DNA of 64,000 nt, taken from positions 62,001-126,000 of the forward strand of contig CAZNUW010000012.1 of the NCBI GenBank assembly GCA_964576515.1, in the 5' to 3' direction. A program made the translations under genes and the position numbers. This document shows positions 24,731 to 33,831 of the stretch, piece by piece (position 1 is the stretch's first letter; every line of letters starts with the position of its first letter). The stretch comes from SHVO01 sp964576515 (GTDB lineage: Bacteria; Pseudomonadota; Alphaproteobacteria; Rhodospirillales; Rhodospirillaceae). A model generated the notes under the pieces. That model searched no databases. It had not been told where the DNA came from and was given only the letters and a program-made list of their open reading frames with translations.

Positions 24731-24898
24731 GCCGGTACCACCGCACGTGGGGAAAGGCGTTTGGGCTCTCTATCGTGGCCGTGCCCCGGAAGCAACGGAA
24801 AAGACCGGATTTTTTCGTGTCCCGCCGATGCGAACCAGGGCTTGATTTCTTCCCGCCCAGCCGGTAAACCCTCGCTCCTTCGGCGGCCTCGCCACAGC

Positions 24899-24974
24899 GT
24901 CCCCATCGTCTAGAGGCCTAGGACATCGCCCTTTCACGGCGGTAACCGGGGTTCGAATCCCCGTGGGGACGCCA
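24899..24974 (+). tRNA. tRNA-Glu (anticodon TTC)
   Basis: The cloverleaf is complete. GTCCCCA (24899-24905) pairs with TGGGGAC, the anticodon loop CTTTCAC has anticodon TTC, the T loop is in GGTTCGAATCC, and the discriminator G (24971) and CCA (24972-24974) are encoded. Everything to the right is accessory, so its 3' end is the probable integration site of the large element. Confidence 0.97.
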
Positions 24975-25019
24975 TTGTTTTCAATAGGTTACGAGGGGCA
25001 TGCGGGCTAAGACAAGCCG

Positions 25020-25041
25020 CGTGTCCAATACGTGTCCAATA
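25020..25041. repeat. Tandem 11-bp direct repeat near the left end of the island
   Basis: CGTGTCCAATA occurs twice without a gap (25020-25030, 25031-25041), 45 bases after tRNA-Glu. It may be part of the attachment region (integrase arm sites often lie here). The rest of 24,975-25,192 shows no gene. Confidence 0.6.
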
Positions 25042-25192
25042 TCCATATTCGGATTTCTTCGGACGTTGTCGACCAGGTTTGGCGACGGTTTGATTTGAGC
25101 TCACTTCGCGGGAATATTTGGTTGCTCGGGGGTGGTGACCTCAGGAAGGCACATCCGAGCGACCGGGGCCATATTCACGAATAAGCAGTTCA

Positions 25193-26896
25193 ATGCCGTT
25201 GGCAGCCATTCCATCCGAGGGAGACATCGTTCGCACGTTCCACGCCGGGCAGCTTGCAAGTGAACTCGCGCGGTTTCACGAGGGCGACAATGGGGATGCG
25301 CTTTTCACCGCGCGCTGCGTGGCCTTGCATAATAGGGGCGACATCGACCTGGTTGCCGTACCATCGCAGGCGGCCTTCGGTGGCGTGGGTGGACCAGCTT
25401 TCTTTACAGCTCAGCATCTCTACTGTCAGGCTATTCCGCAGCTAAAAACAACTGCCGTCCCACTTATGGAATGCTGCCGCATCCTGGTTGAGAAGGGCGG
25501 CGCAGACCTTGCCTCCAATGAACCGAACCGGGCCTTTCACTTATGGTGCCAAAGTAACCCCGACGAAGGTGCCGCGGTCATCGCCCGCGCCAGGGCCGGT
25601 GATCCTTTGGCAAAGCAATTTGTCACGTTCGCGTTGAGAGCGGCCAACGATGCGGCCGCGGCTGTCGACTTTATAATGGCTTATCCGGATGAGCGCCGGC
25701 TGTTTGGCATGGCCGCCCTAGGCGGCATGACATTCACCGACGCCGAAACCATACAAAGGTCTTTCGAGACTCTAGAGCCCTATGTCGCGGATTCTGCCGA
25801 CGACCGGGTGCGCGGCAACGCATTGATAAGTGGATTTGAGGTTCTAAAACGCGGGCCCAAGCCGGAGGCGATCTCACGTCTGATTGGACTCGCTTCCAAG
25901 GACCCCGGTCCCGAGACGCTTCACGGTCTGGCTCGTATCCTGTGGTCTCATCGCGCAATGCTAAGCCGCGACGATGTTGAACTCATCTTAAGCGCACTAC
26001 AGGCAGTGAATCCCGCCAATAGTGGCACGATTGGGGAGATCGACGTTGCCCTGCGGCATTTGCTGGGAACCGACAAGGAACTTTTGGCGCTCGATTTCCT
26101 CACAACCAAACTTCGTGACGAGAAATTGGCGATTGAGAATTTCAGTTCCGTGCGCCACGAACTGGCGAGCGGTGACCGGCAGCGGCTTTATGAGGTGGTC
26201 GTTCGCTGGTTTCTCTCGGGAAGTCTTACCCTATGCAAGAATGTGCCGAAGTTGATCGGCCCGGAGGAAGATGGAGTCTTTGACAGTACGGTAAAGCCGC
26301 TCAGGCTTACGGTTGGTCAGCAAATTTTTCTCTGTCGCAAGGCAATCGGATTTCTGTTCGTCAAACCAACTGTCTGTTGCTCCATCCTTGTTTCAGTTTT
26401 GCGTGGTGGGGATGCAGACGCCGTGAAGGCTGCAACCGATTATCTCTTTGATCCGATCCTGATTAACTACGGCGGAAGCGCTAAGGATTATCTAAAAGGC
26501 GTACCACCCACGGATTTGGCCTACGAGCCCGTTCAAGCCGCACTCGCTCGCGACAAGTCGTTTTATGCCGATTTGGACTCCGTAGGCACTATCAAGGAAC
26601 TCCATCCGTCCGAATACAAACGGAACGTCGAGCGGCAACGCATTCACGATCAGATGCGGGACGCTCAGAAACTCGCCGAGAGCAAGTCCGTTTTTTTGAA
26701 TCTGGTCCACCGATCAACGATTTTGTATGGCAAGCGCTCCTTGACCTATGTCACTGATCCCGATGGCAATCAACGTGCGGTGAAGATGGATCTCAAGCCG
26801 TTCAGCACGTTCATGGAGATCCCGCGCCACGAAATATACGACCCGGTTGGTCTGGATTACATGCTTCGTATATTTCGCGTCGAGAAGTTCAAATGA
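25193..26896 (+). CDS. Unrecognised helical-repeat-like protein, first gene of a nuclease operon
   Basis: The 567-residue soluble protein has no signal peptide or membrane segment and no enzymatic motif that I can see. Much of it looks like short amphipathic helices (for example AKQFVTFALRAANDAAAAVDFIM, ALISGFEVLKRGP-PEAISRLIGLA, LHGLARILWSHRAML), as in HEAT-type scaffolds; this is an impression from pattern only. The C-terminal part contains a charged coiled stretch (YKRNVERQRIHDQMRDAQKLAESK). ATG at 25193 has a weak ribosome binding site. It overlaps the following nuclease gene by 4 bases, so the two products probably act together. The position at a tRNA island edge beside Gabija-like genes suggests phage defence. 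Confidence 0.75.
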   Translation: MPLAAIPSEGDIVRTFHAGQLASELARFHEGDNGDALFTARCVALHNRGDIDLVAVPSQAAFGGVGGPAFFTAQHLYCQAIPQLKTTAVPLMECCRILVEKGGADLASNEPNRAFHLWCQSNPDEGAAVIARARAGDPLAKQFVTFALRAANDAAAAVDFIMAYPDERRLFGMAALGGMTFTDAETIQRSFETLEPYVADSADDRVRGNALISGFEVLKRGPKPEAISRLIGLASKDPGPETLHGLARILWSHRAMLSRDDVELILSALQAVNPANSGTIGEIDVALRHLLGTDKELLALDFLTTKLRDEKLAIENFSSVRHELASGDRQRLYEVVVRWFLSGSLTLCKNVPKLIGPEEDGVFDSTVKPLRLTVGQQIFLCRKAIGFLFVKPTVCCSILVSVLRGGDADAVKAATDYLFDPILINYGGSAKDYLKGVPPTDLAYEPVQAALARDKSFYADLDSVGTIKELHPSEYKRNVERQRIHDQMRDAQKLAESKSVFLNLVHRSTILYGKRSLTYVTDPDGNQRAVKMDLKPFSTFMEIPRHEIYDPVGLDYMLRIFRVEKFK

Positions 26897-28581
26897 AGCT
26901 GCTCTTCCGGAACTATCTCGCTTCATTAAAGGAACGCGAGGAGCTCGATGCGATCCTGCCGGATCTTTTGAGCGAACTCGGATTCACGGTTTACTCCCGG
27001 CCGCAGCGCGGAACCACACAGGCGGGTGTGGATATTGCTGCCGTTGGAAAAGACGACGACGGAGAGCGCAAGGTCTTTCTGTTCTCCGTGAAACAAGGCG
27101 ACCTGACCCGCCCATCCTGGGATGGAACGCCTCAAGCGCTTCGCTCGTCGCTCAACGAAATTCTGGACGCATATATTCCAAACAAAATACCGAAGCGCTA
27201 TCAGAAGCTGAAGATCGTTATCTGCCTGGTGTTCGGCGGCGATATGCAGGAACAGGTGCGCGGCACCGTGACCGGCTACATGAAGCGACATTCGACGAAG
27301 AAAATCTCATTTGACGAGTGGAATGGCGACAAACTTGCAGGTCTTCTTCTCCAGGGCGTGTTGCGCGAAGAAATCATGCCCAAGTCACTGAGGTCGCACT
27401 TTCAAAAGGCCGTGGCTCTCGTCGATGAGCCCGACATTGCATATCAACATTTCAGCAGACTGATTTCCGAACTATGCAAAAAGGCAAATGGTGACAAAGA
27501 GCGCATCAGGGCTGCGCGTCAAATTTACATAGCGCTATGGGTGTTATTCGTCTGGGCGCGTGACGTATCCAACGTCGAAGCGCCGTATCGTTGCAGCGAA
27601 TTGGTACTTCTGAACATTTGGGAGTTCTTGCGTCGATATGTCGGAAAAAAACAGAAGGGCACAAATAAGGCGCTCACCCTTGTGCTGCACTATACAATCC
27701 AGCTGCATCTCGCAATTGCGTCTGAGTTATTAGAACGAAAAATTCTGCCCCACGTCGCTAAGCGCGATGCTCTCTCCATGGCGGTTCAGACTCGTTCTCC
27801 GGTCGATGTGAATCTCAAACTATTTGATCTGCTGGGACGTATCGCGCTGACCGGTCTATGGGTCCGCTGGCTTACCGAGCGCGGATCAGACCCGACATGG
27901 AAGGCCAAGGTTCAGTCGCAAATTGCACGATGGGCCGAGATGGGGTGTCAACTTATCGACAGCAACCAGGCGCTTTTTCTTCCGCTCCAGGATCAACAAG
28001 CAATCGACATTTCGTTGTTTCTGTTGCTGATGAATCTCGTGAATGGTAACCAAAATGATGAGCAGGCGTGGCTTCAAGGAATAACCAACTACCTCGTGTT
28101 GACCACTCAGGGGCATGGTCAATATCCGTGTGTGTTTACTGAATATAGAGACTTAATCGCACATCCGCGGGAGCGAACTGAGGAATATCGTAAGGAGGCG
28201 ACTTCGGCCTCAATCCTGATACCTTTGCTCACCGCGTACTTAGCCGCATATAAGAATCACGATGCGATAGACAAGCTCGTAGCGCTTAAAGCCAGTGAAC
28301 TACAGCATTGCACGCTTCAGCTATGGATGCCGGATGAATCGACGGAGGATGGGCTATATCTCGGAGCACGCGACCATGGCGTGGCCCTTTGTGATTTGCC
28401 GCTTACCGCCACTGGCCGCGATCTGCTGAAGACCGTGAAAGAGGCGTGCGAACAATCGAAAGATTTCGCTGCTTTGTCGGCGATTGCTACCGGCTATTGG
28501 CCTATCGTTCTCACGGCGTGTCGCCACCACAGGATGCCCATTCCGCCGCAGTTTTGGATCAATATTGTTGCCGAGCCATGA
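26893..28581 (+). CDS. PD-(D/E)xK-type nuclease fused to a large unknown domain
   Basis: The N-terminal 90 or so residues of this 562-residue protein look like a restriction-endonuclease fold. LLSELGFTVYSRPQRGTTQAGVDIAAV has an Asp at about 45, then KVFLFSVKQGD gives S-x-K near 64-66, the pattern D-x(n)-(E/Q/S)-x-K seen in Mrr-like and other PD-(D/E)xK enzymes. The remaining 450 residues are helical and unrecognised. ATGA overlap with the preceding gene shows coupling. A plausible model is a sensor or scaffold (first gene) that controls this nuclease. Missing from the classical pattern is an acidic residue before the Lys, so catalysis needs testing. Codon use includes more A/T-ending codons than the core genes. 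Confidence 0.7.
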   Translation: MKLLFRNYLASLKEREELDAILPDLLSELGFTVYSRPQRGTTQAGVDIAAVGKDDDGERKVFLFSVKQGDLTRPSWDGTPQALRSSLNEILDAYIPNKIPKRYQKLKIVICLVFGGDMQEQVRGTVTGYMKRHSTKKISFDEWNGDKLAGLLLQGVLREEIMPKSLRSHFQKAVALVDEPDIAYQHFSRLISELCKKANGDKERIRAARQIYIALWVLFVWARDVSNVEAPYRCSELVLLNIWEFLRRYVGKKQKGTNKALTLVLHYTIQLHLAIASELLERKILPHVAKRDALSMAVQTRSPVDVNLKLFDLLGRIALTGLWVRWLTERGSDPTWKAKVQSQIARWAEMGCQLIDSNQALFLPLQDQQAIDISLFLLLMNLVNGNQNDEQAWLQGITNYLVLTTQGHGQYPCVFTEYRDLIAHPRERTEEYRKEATSASILIPLLTAYLAAYKNHDAIDKLVALKASELQHCTLQLWMPDESTEDGLYLGARDHGVALCDLPLTATGRDLLKTVKEACEQSKDFAALSAIATGYWPIVLTACRHHRMPIPPQFWINIVAEP

Positions 28582-28635
28582 GTATGGGGATGGAAGGGAT
28601 ATCGAGGCGCCTGAAACGATCCGAGGAGGCGTAAG

Positions 28636-29452
28636 GTGGCACGGCGGGAACGAAGTCTTGCAGAAACTCTTGCCGCCGCGCCGTGGTGGGTCAGCATCGC
28701 CGTTGCCCTCATGGTGTATGGCGCGTGCAAGCTGGCGCCATCTTTCATCCGTGCCGAAAGCCCCGCGCTGGCCGGGCTCAATGTGCTGGTTCGCCTGTTG
28801 GCACAGCACGCGCATTTTGTCGCCCTACCATTCCTCCTGCTCTCGCTTGTGGCAGCCATCAACGCGTCTCGGCGTCGCCGACTCCTGGACGCGCAGTCCG
28901 ATCTTGAGGGCGTGCGCAATTTATCCTGGCAGAATTTCGAGCGCCTCGTGGGAGAAGCCTACCGCCGCCAAGGCTACGCCGTCGTTGAAAACGGCGGCGG
29001 CGGCGCTGACGGCGGTATTGATCTCCGTTTGCGGCGCGATGGCGCCACGACATTGGTGCAATGTAAGCGATGGAAAACCCGGAAAGTCGGCGTTTCCGCC
29101 ATACGGGAGCTCTATGGCCTCATGGCGTCCGAAAAGGCGGAGGGTGCGATCTTTGTCTCCAGCGGGTCCTACACGGCCGATGCCCGGCAATTTGCGGCGG
29201 AAACCAGAGTTGAACTGGTCGACGGTCCTGCGCTGCTGTCGCTCATCGCCGCCGTGCGCAAAACACCCTTGGACACCGCGCCGCCCGTTGCGGCGGCACC
29301 GCAACCGTCTCCCACCGCCGCAGCCCCGACCTGTCCCGACTGCGGCAAAATGATGGTTGCCCGCGCGGCAAAGCGCGGCCCGAAGGTAGGCGAAAAAAAT
29401 CTGGGGATGTTCATCCTTTCCGGCGTGCCGCGGCATCGTCGCCATGCGTTGA
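28636..29452 (+). CDS. Membrane-anchored Mrr-type restriction endonuclease with C4 zinc ribbon; frameshift in an A7 run
   Basis: GTG at 28636 follows GAGGAGG. Two N-terminal hydrophobic segments (VSIAVALMVYGACKLA; FVALPFLLLSLVAAI) anchor the protein. The Mrr catalytic core follows: LSWQNFERLVGEAYRRQGY, GGADGGIDLRLRRDG (Asp near 128) and LVQCKRWK (Q-x-K near 143), then IRELYGLMASEKAEGAIFVSSG. A linker leads to the first half of a topoisomerase-type zinc ribbon, CPDCGKMM. At an A7 run (29393-29399) the frame is lost: removing one A gives IWGCSSFPACRGIVAMR-stop at 29452, completing the ribbon. As written, the frame runs on to 29724 through the convergent helicase gene and loses the second Cys pair. 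It is either a mutation, a sequencing error or slippage. The gene lies 54 bases after the nuclease gene. Confidence 0.75.
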
Positions 29453-29491
29453 CACTTCGGGCGCGCTGCCGCACCAAGCCACCACAGTCCC

Positions 29492-31369
29492 TTAAGAGAC
29501 GACCTCAACTTCGTCGGCCTGGAACAGGCCTTGGTTCACGGCGTTGGCGGCGACGGCAGCCGGATTGTCGGTGTAGTGGACGACGGCAAGACTCTCCTTT
29601 GCCCGGCTGCACGTCACGTAAAATAACCGGCGTGTCCGATCGATGCTGGTGTCCTTTCCCGCCGCCCGGTTGTCCCGATCAGCCTTGGTTTCCTCTTTGG
29701 CGCCAAGAAGCTTGTCGTAACTGAAAAGAAATCCGCGGGCTTCCTCGTCGTCGATCACGACCATCACGCGCGGAAATTCGAGGCCCTTGACGCCCTGATG
29801 GGTATCGAAAGGCGCCTTGCCGGTAATGTAGGTCCCGTATGCCGCCAGCTGCGTCCATGGCGCCACCAGGGCTTGCGCCCAGGCGTCCGCTTCGGGATCG
29901 CGTTCGCCGCCTTGGTCTTCAACGGCGCGCGACGCCACGAAGGGCAACAGCACATCGGGGATCGCAAGGAGGCGGCCGGCGTGGACCGAGGCGAGAAGAT
30001 CGAGCAACGACGCCGCCTCGTGTCCTTGCAGCAAGCCCGCAAGCGTCTTGACGCCCGCGTTCACACTCTGGAGCGCTTTGACTTGATCCGTGCCCGCTTT
30101 CTTCAAGGCGGCCGCGTCCAACACCGGGCACAGCATCCGAAGCACCGCGGTCGCGGCGTAGGTGTCGTTGCGACGCACGGCCTCGACGAGAGGAAGAAAT
30201 TCCGTGAGGAGAAAGCCGAGGCCGGCGAGCGAGCCGTCGAGCAAGCCCGTCTTGAGGCGGTCGGCGGCGTAGAGAGGATCAAAGAACGCGGAGAACCCCA
30301 TGCGGCGCGCGGCCATGTGATGCTCAAGAGTAAGGGTCTTGAAGTTGCGCTTGGCCGGGTCCCATTCCTTGTCCCCGGTAATGTCCATCATGCGCGTGGC
30401 AATCCCGGCTTCGGCTTGAAACTTGTCCGCCGTGGTGCGCGGCAACACAAAGAGGCGCGTCTTGCCGCCGGGTTTGTTTGAGCGATTCCGCTGCACCTGC
30501 TTATCGGACGCGTCGCGGATCTTGTTGATCAGTTGCACGACTCTTTCCGGGCTGCGGTGATTCATCTGCTTGGCTGGCTTTTGCCATGTCGCGGGCAGGC
30601 CGGCGGGCAGGTCCGATTTGCCGTCCATATAGATCCGTTGCATGGTGTCGCCGAACAGGCCCAGGCAGAACTCCTTGGGATAGGCGGCTTGGACGCTGAG
30701 CAGCGCTTCCAGCAAATCGCGATTGGTATCCTGGCATTCGTCGATCATCAGATAGGGATAGAGATTGATCAGGATGCGCCGCAGTGCGTCCTTCTCCCGA
30801 AGAAACGTGGCGGTGATTCCGATGACCTCGCTGTGGTTCAAGGCGTCGCGCCCGCGATTGTCCCCGGTCGGGCTATAGGTGAACGCCTTGATAGTATCGA
30901 GCGCGGCCAGCCGCTTTTCCTTGCGTTCGATCTCGGTGCGCCGCTCGATTTCGATCTTCGTGCCCGGCTTGCCCTTGGCGAGCGCCGCCCGCAATTCCTC
31001 GATATCGGCGCGCAGCCGTGTTCTGATCCAAGCCTTGATGTCCGTGTTATACCCGCCGATCAGCGACCATGCGAAACTATGGATCGTCGCCACCACGACT
31101 AGCGGGTCAAACTTCAGACGCTCCTTGATCTCGTCGCAGGCGGCATTGGTGTAGGTAATCACCCCAAAGCGCTGCCCGCGGACGCGCAGCCGCTCCCCAT
31201 GTTTGAGGCGGAACCGATCGATTGCTTGCACAAGCGAACGTGTCTTTCCCGAGCCGGCGCCGGCGAGCAGGAAAAAACTCACCGGCGCGTCGGCGTTGAG
31301 ACAGGCGTCGATCTGGGCATCGACTGGCGCGTCGATCAGATCGTCCTCTGGCGCCGCGGCCGGACTCAT
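29492..31369 (-). CDS. UvrD/Rep-like superfamily 1 helicase, GajB-like
   Basis: The 625-residue protein shows SF1 helicase motifs in order: LLAGAGSGKTRSLV (Walker A, near residue 38), MIDECQDTNRDLLEALL (motif II, near 211), GLFGDTMQRIY (motif III), THQGVKGLEFPRVMVV (motif V) and LFYVTCSRAKESLAVV (motif VI). Its ATG overlaps the stop of the OLD-nuclease gene by 4 bases. In Gabija defence GajA (OLD/TOPRIM nuclease) is followed by GajB (UvrD-like helicase) that supplies a DNA-dependent signal. The order and coupling here match, but the protein is longer than the commonly described GajB. It converges with the Mrr-type gene, leaving only about 40 bases between them. Confidence 0.88.
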   Translation of the reverse strand: MSPAAAPEDDLIDAPVDAQIDACLNADAPVSFFLLAGAGSGKTRSLVQAIDRFRLKHGERLRVRGQRFGVITYTNAACDEIKERLKFDPLVVVATIHSFAWSLIGGYNTDIKAWIRTRLRADIEELRAALAKGKPGTKIEIERRTEIERKEKRLAALDTIKAFTYSPTGDNRGRDALNHSEVIGITATFLREKDALRRILINLYPYLMIDECQDTNRDLLEALLSVQAAYPKEFCLGLFGDTMQRIYMDGKSDLPAGLPATWQKPAKQMNHRSPERVVQLINKIRDASDKQVQRNRSNKPGGKTRLFVLPRTTADKFQAEAGIATRMMDITGDKEWDPAKRNFKTLTLEHHMAARRMGFSAFFDPLYAADRLKTGLLDGSLAGLGFLLTEFLPLVEAVRRNDTYAATAVLRMLCPVLDAAALKKAGTDQVKALQSVNAGVKTLAGLLQGHEAASLLDLLASVHAGRLLAIPDVLLPFVASRAVEDQGGERDPEADAWAQALVAPWTQLAAYGTYITGKAPFDTHQGVKGLEFPRVMVVIDDEEARGFLFSYDKLLGAKEETKADRDNRAAGKDTSIDRTRRLFYVTCSRAKESLAVVHYTDNPAAVAANAVNQGLFQADEVEVVS

Positions 31370-33717
31370 GGCGGCGCCGCTGCCGCCGGATCGGCCGTCG
31401 CCGCCGCGGGCGTCATAGGGACCGCCGCCGGAATCGTGACGACGATCGCCTCGCCTTTACCTGCCGCCGTCTCCAGAGGCAGCGCGGCACAGTGACGCAA
31501 GGTCATTTGCGCCTCCAGCCAAGCGAGCCCCGTCTGAATGTAGTTCGGAACGGCAAGCGCTTCCGTTTCCTCGAGCTGCAACAGGTCCAGGGCCAGTTCC
31601 GCCTTTTTACCGTCGCGCAGACTGTCGAAGAGCGCCTGCGGCGCCTGGGCCTGGTCGCCGGTCACCGCCGCCTTGAACTTGGCGATCAGGCCGCCGCCGT
31701 CTAGCGTTTTGAAGAGCTCATAGTTGGCGAACACCAGCGCATCCTCGAAGGTGCTCGGCAGGCGCTCCACCGCCGGATTTCCAACCGCGACCGGGGTCTG
31801 GTAGGCGGCGCGAATGGAAAACAGCGAGTCCGCCGGCTTCACTTTCTTGTCGTCGGGCAGGTCCAGGAGATCATCGATCTTCGTCAGCTTCGGCAGCCAG
31901 GATTTCAGCGTCGCATTGCTGGTGACTTGGTCCTTTTTACGTTCGGGCGGAACGGCCTTCTTGCCGTCGGTCGCGTCCAGGTCCGTGATCACCAGGGTAA
32001 CGATGCCGAGGTGGTTGACCAGGCTTTCAAGCCGGTGGGCGTGACTGCCGCCGATCTCAAGCAGGGTGATGTAGCATTGGTGAAGCTTCGGGAAATGTTT
32101 CTCGATGAACTGCGGGACAAGAATGCGTTCTGCCGGTCCTTCGACCAGGATCGCCGCATCCGCAAAAAAAAGATCGCAGTGGGTCGTGCGCAGATACCGC
32201 CGGACAAAGCGTTGCGTCTCGTCTTCCGTGCCGAAGACTTCCGACAGGTTGATCACCGTCGAGATAGGGATATCGCCGGCCATGCCAGCGGGCAGTCGGC
32301 GAAAATAGCGCAGGCACTTGAAATGCGTTTCGTGGGCGACGTGGCTCGAATGCGTACTTACGATCATTTGGGTGACGTGGCTGCCGTTCGCGCCCAGCCG
32401 CTTGTGGCGACGCAAAATCTCATAAGCCTTGCGGATGAAAACCTGCTGCACTTGCGCGTGCAGGTGCGCTTCCGGTTCTTCGATGAGCACCAAGTGCAAG
32501 GGTTCCAGCACATCTTCGCCGTCGGCCTCCCCGGCCTTGATGTGCTTGGCCTTGCCCACGCGCATCCACGCGTCGCGAAAGCCCATCAGACGAAAGACGA
32601 TCGAAATCAGGTTTTGATAGCCAAGACCGTTATAATCCTCCGGCAGCAGGAGTTGCGTGCTGTCCCTGTCCGTTGCCACGTTGGTAATTTCGTAGCGCAC
32701 GGCCGAGTCATGGTTCAAACCTTCGACCGGCCGCAATCGCGTCGTCACCTCAAGCCTCGGGTCCGTCACGCCCGGATAGCCCAGTTCCTGAACCTCATCG
32801 AAGGCCTCCTTGAACGAGGTCTTGAGGCGCGCGTCGAACGCGCCTTCCGCATTCATGATCGCTTCGAGGGCATCAAGGTCGGAGGGTTCGGGACGGGTGA
32901 AGGGATCAAGATGGTCCTGGTAGTACGTCCGCAGCTGGTCCGAGAGTTTGCGGCTGTCGCGCCGCGCCGGCGCCGCCTGGCCGCCAGCGCTTTCCGCGTT
33001 CTTGCCCGGGCGGTCGGCAAACCCGCGCTGGGCTGTGATCTCATCGACGCGGATGAGACCCTTGAGCGGGTCTTCTTCGATGGCGGCGAGACCCTCCAGC
33101 AGGTCTTGGGGCTTGGCCTGGCCGTTCACGGGCGTCTTGCATTTCGCCGGGTCGAGCACATAGGCGCGGATCGTAAAATGCGTCCGCAGTCGCTTGTCGA
33201 GAAATTCCAGGAGGTTTTGCGGCCAGAGCTTGACTTTCGTGTCTTTGCTGGCGGTCGCCTCCTTCACTTCATCCACCGCGGTCAGAAATTCCTCGCGCAG
33301 TTTCACAATATCCCGCGGTTCGAACCGCAGCCGCACTCCGATCTGACCGCCGGCCCAGTCCAAAGTCGGCAGGATCTTGCGCACGTAGTGGATCTCATTG
33401 GCGGCGACGTCCAGCCAAAGATCTAGGAAGGGGAGAATCCCGTCCCATTCGCTCAGGGTCGGCGGCGCTGCCTGTGCGCCGTCCGGGGGCGGCATAAGCC
33501 AGCGTGCTCCGATCGTGTTGATCGGTTTCCAATGGGCGACGGTGAAATCGTGAGTCGTTAAATAGCTGCGATCGGTCAAAAAGGAGCGCAGCGCGACCAT
33601 CGCCGAGGTTTTTCCGCTGTTGTTTGCGCCTACAAACAGCGTTGTGGTGTCCGTGAAATCGATCCGGACCGCCTTGAGCTTTCGAAAATTGGCAATTTCG
33701 ACGAACGCAATTCGCAT
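31366..33717 (-). CDS. OLD-family ATPase/TOPRIM nuclease, GajA-like
   Basis: The 783-residue protein begins MRIAFVEIANFRKLKAVRIDF with an ABC-type Walker A (LFVGANNSGKTSAMVAL). It has a late signature and Walker B (LVLIEEPEAHLHAQVQQVF), then a C-terminal TOPRIM domain: AAILVEGPAERIL with the catalytic Glu near 526 and VITDLDATDG near 577. Such proteins form the nuclease half of Gabija and of class 2 OLD-helicase pairs. It is clearly longer than the usual GajA (about 580 residues): the ATPase part carries an inserted segment near residues 225-265 that is rich in Ala, Gly and Arg, and the TOPRIM is followed by about 200 extra residues. It is translationally coupled to the helicase downstream. 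The most likely role is cleaving phage DNA when nucleotide pools fall. Confidence 0.85.
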   Translation of the reverse strand: MRIAFVEIANFRKLKAVRIDFTDTTTLFVGANNSGKTSAMVALRSFLTDRSYLTTHDFTVAHWKPINTIGARWLMPPPDGAQAAPPTLSEWDGILPFLDLWLDVAANEIHYVRKILPTLDWAGGQIGVRLRFEPRDIVKLREEFLTAVDEVKEATASKDTKVKLWPQNLLEFLDKRLRTHFTIRAYVLDPAKCKTPVNGQAKPQDLLEGLAAIEEDPLKGLIRVDEITAQRGFADRPGKNAESAGGQAAPARRDSRKLSDQLRTYYQDHLDPFTRPEPSDLDALEAIMNAEGAFDARLKTSFKEAFDEVQELGYPGVTDPRLEVTTRLRPVEGLNHDSAVRYEITNVATDRDSTQLLLPEDYNGLGYQNLISIVFRLMGFRDAWMRVGKAKHIKAGEADGEDVLEPLHLVLIEEPEAHLHAQVQQVFIRKAYEILRRHKRLGANGSHVTQMIVSTHSSHVAHETHFKCLRYFRRLPAGMAGDIPISTVINLSEVFGTEDETQRFVRRYLRTTHCDLFFADAAILVEGPAERILVPQFIEKHFPKLHQCYITLLEIGGSHAHRLESLVNHLGIVTLVITDLDATDGKKAVPPERKKDQVTSNATLKSWLPKLTKIDDLLDLPDDKKVKPADSLFSIRAAYQTPVAVGNPAVERLPSTFEDALVFANYELFKTLDGGGLIAKFKAAVTGDQAQAPQALFDSLRDGKKAELALDLLQLEETEALAVPNYIQTGLAWLEAQMTLRHCAALPLETAAGKGEAIVVTIPAAVPMTPAAATADPAAAAPP

Positions 33718-33831
33718 CTGGCCCTCGATTTCTTGGCTCCAGAGTAGGGGACGTTAACCCCTCGGCGCAACCTTGGGGACCTGCCCGGGCTGTGACAGTC
33801 CCAGAAATTGTTGGTTTATTGCGCGGGCGGG

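Noticed and set aside
29453..29724. C-terminal extension of the Mrr-like protein as literally translated
   Set aside because: The residues are Arg/Pro-rich and lie antisense to the helicase gene; a single-base shift at the A7 run restores the family end instead.
31927..33426. 499-residue plus-strand frame opposite the OLD nuclease gene
   Set aside because: Antisense shadow without recognisable domains.
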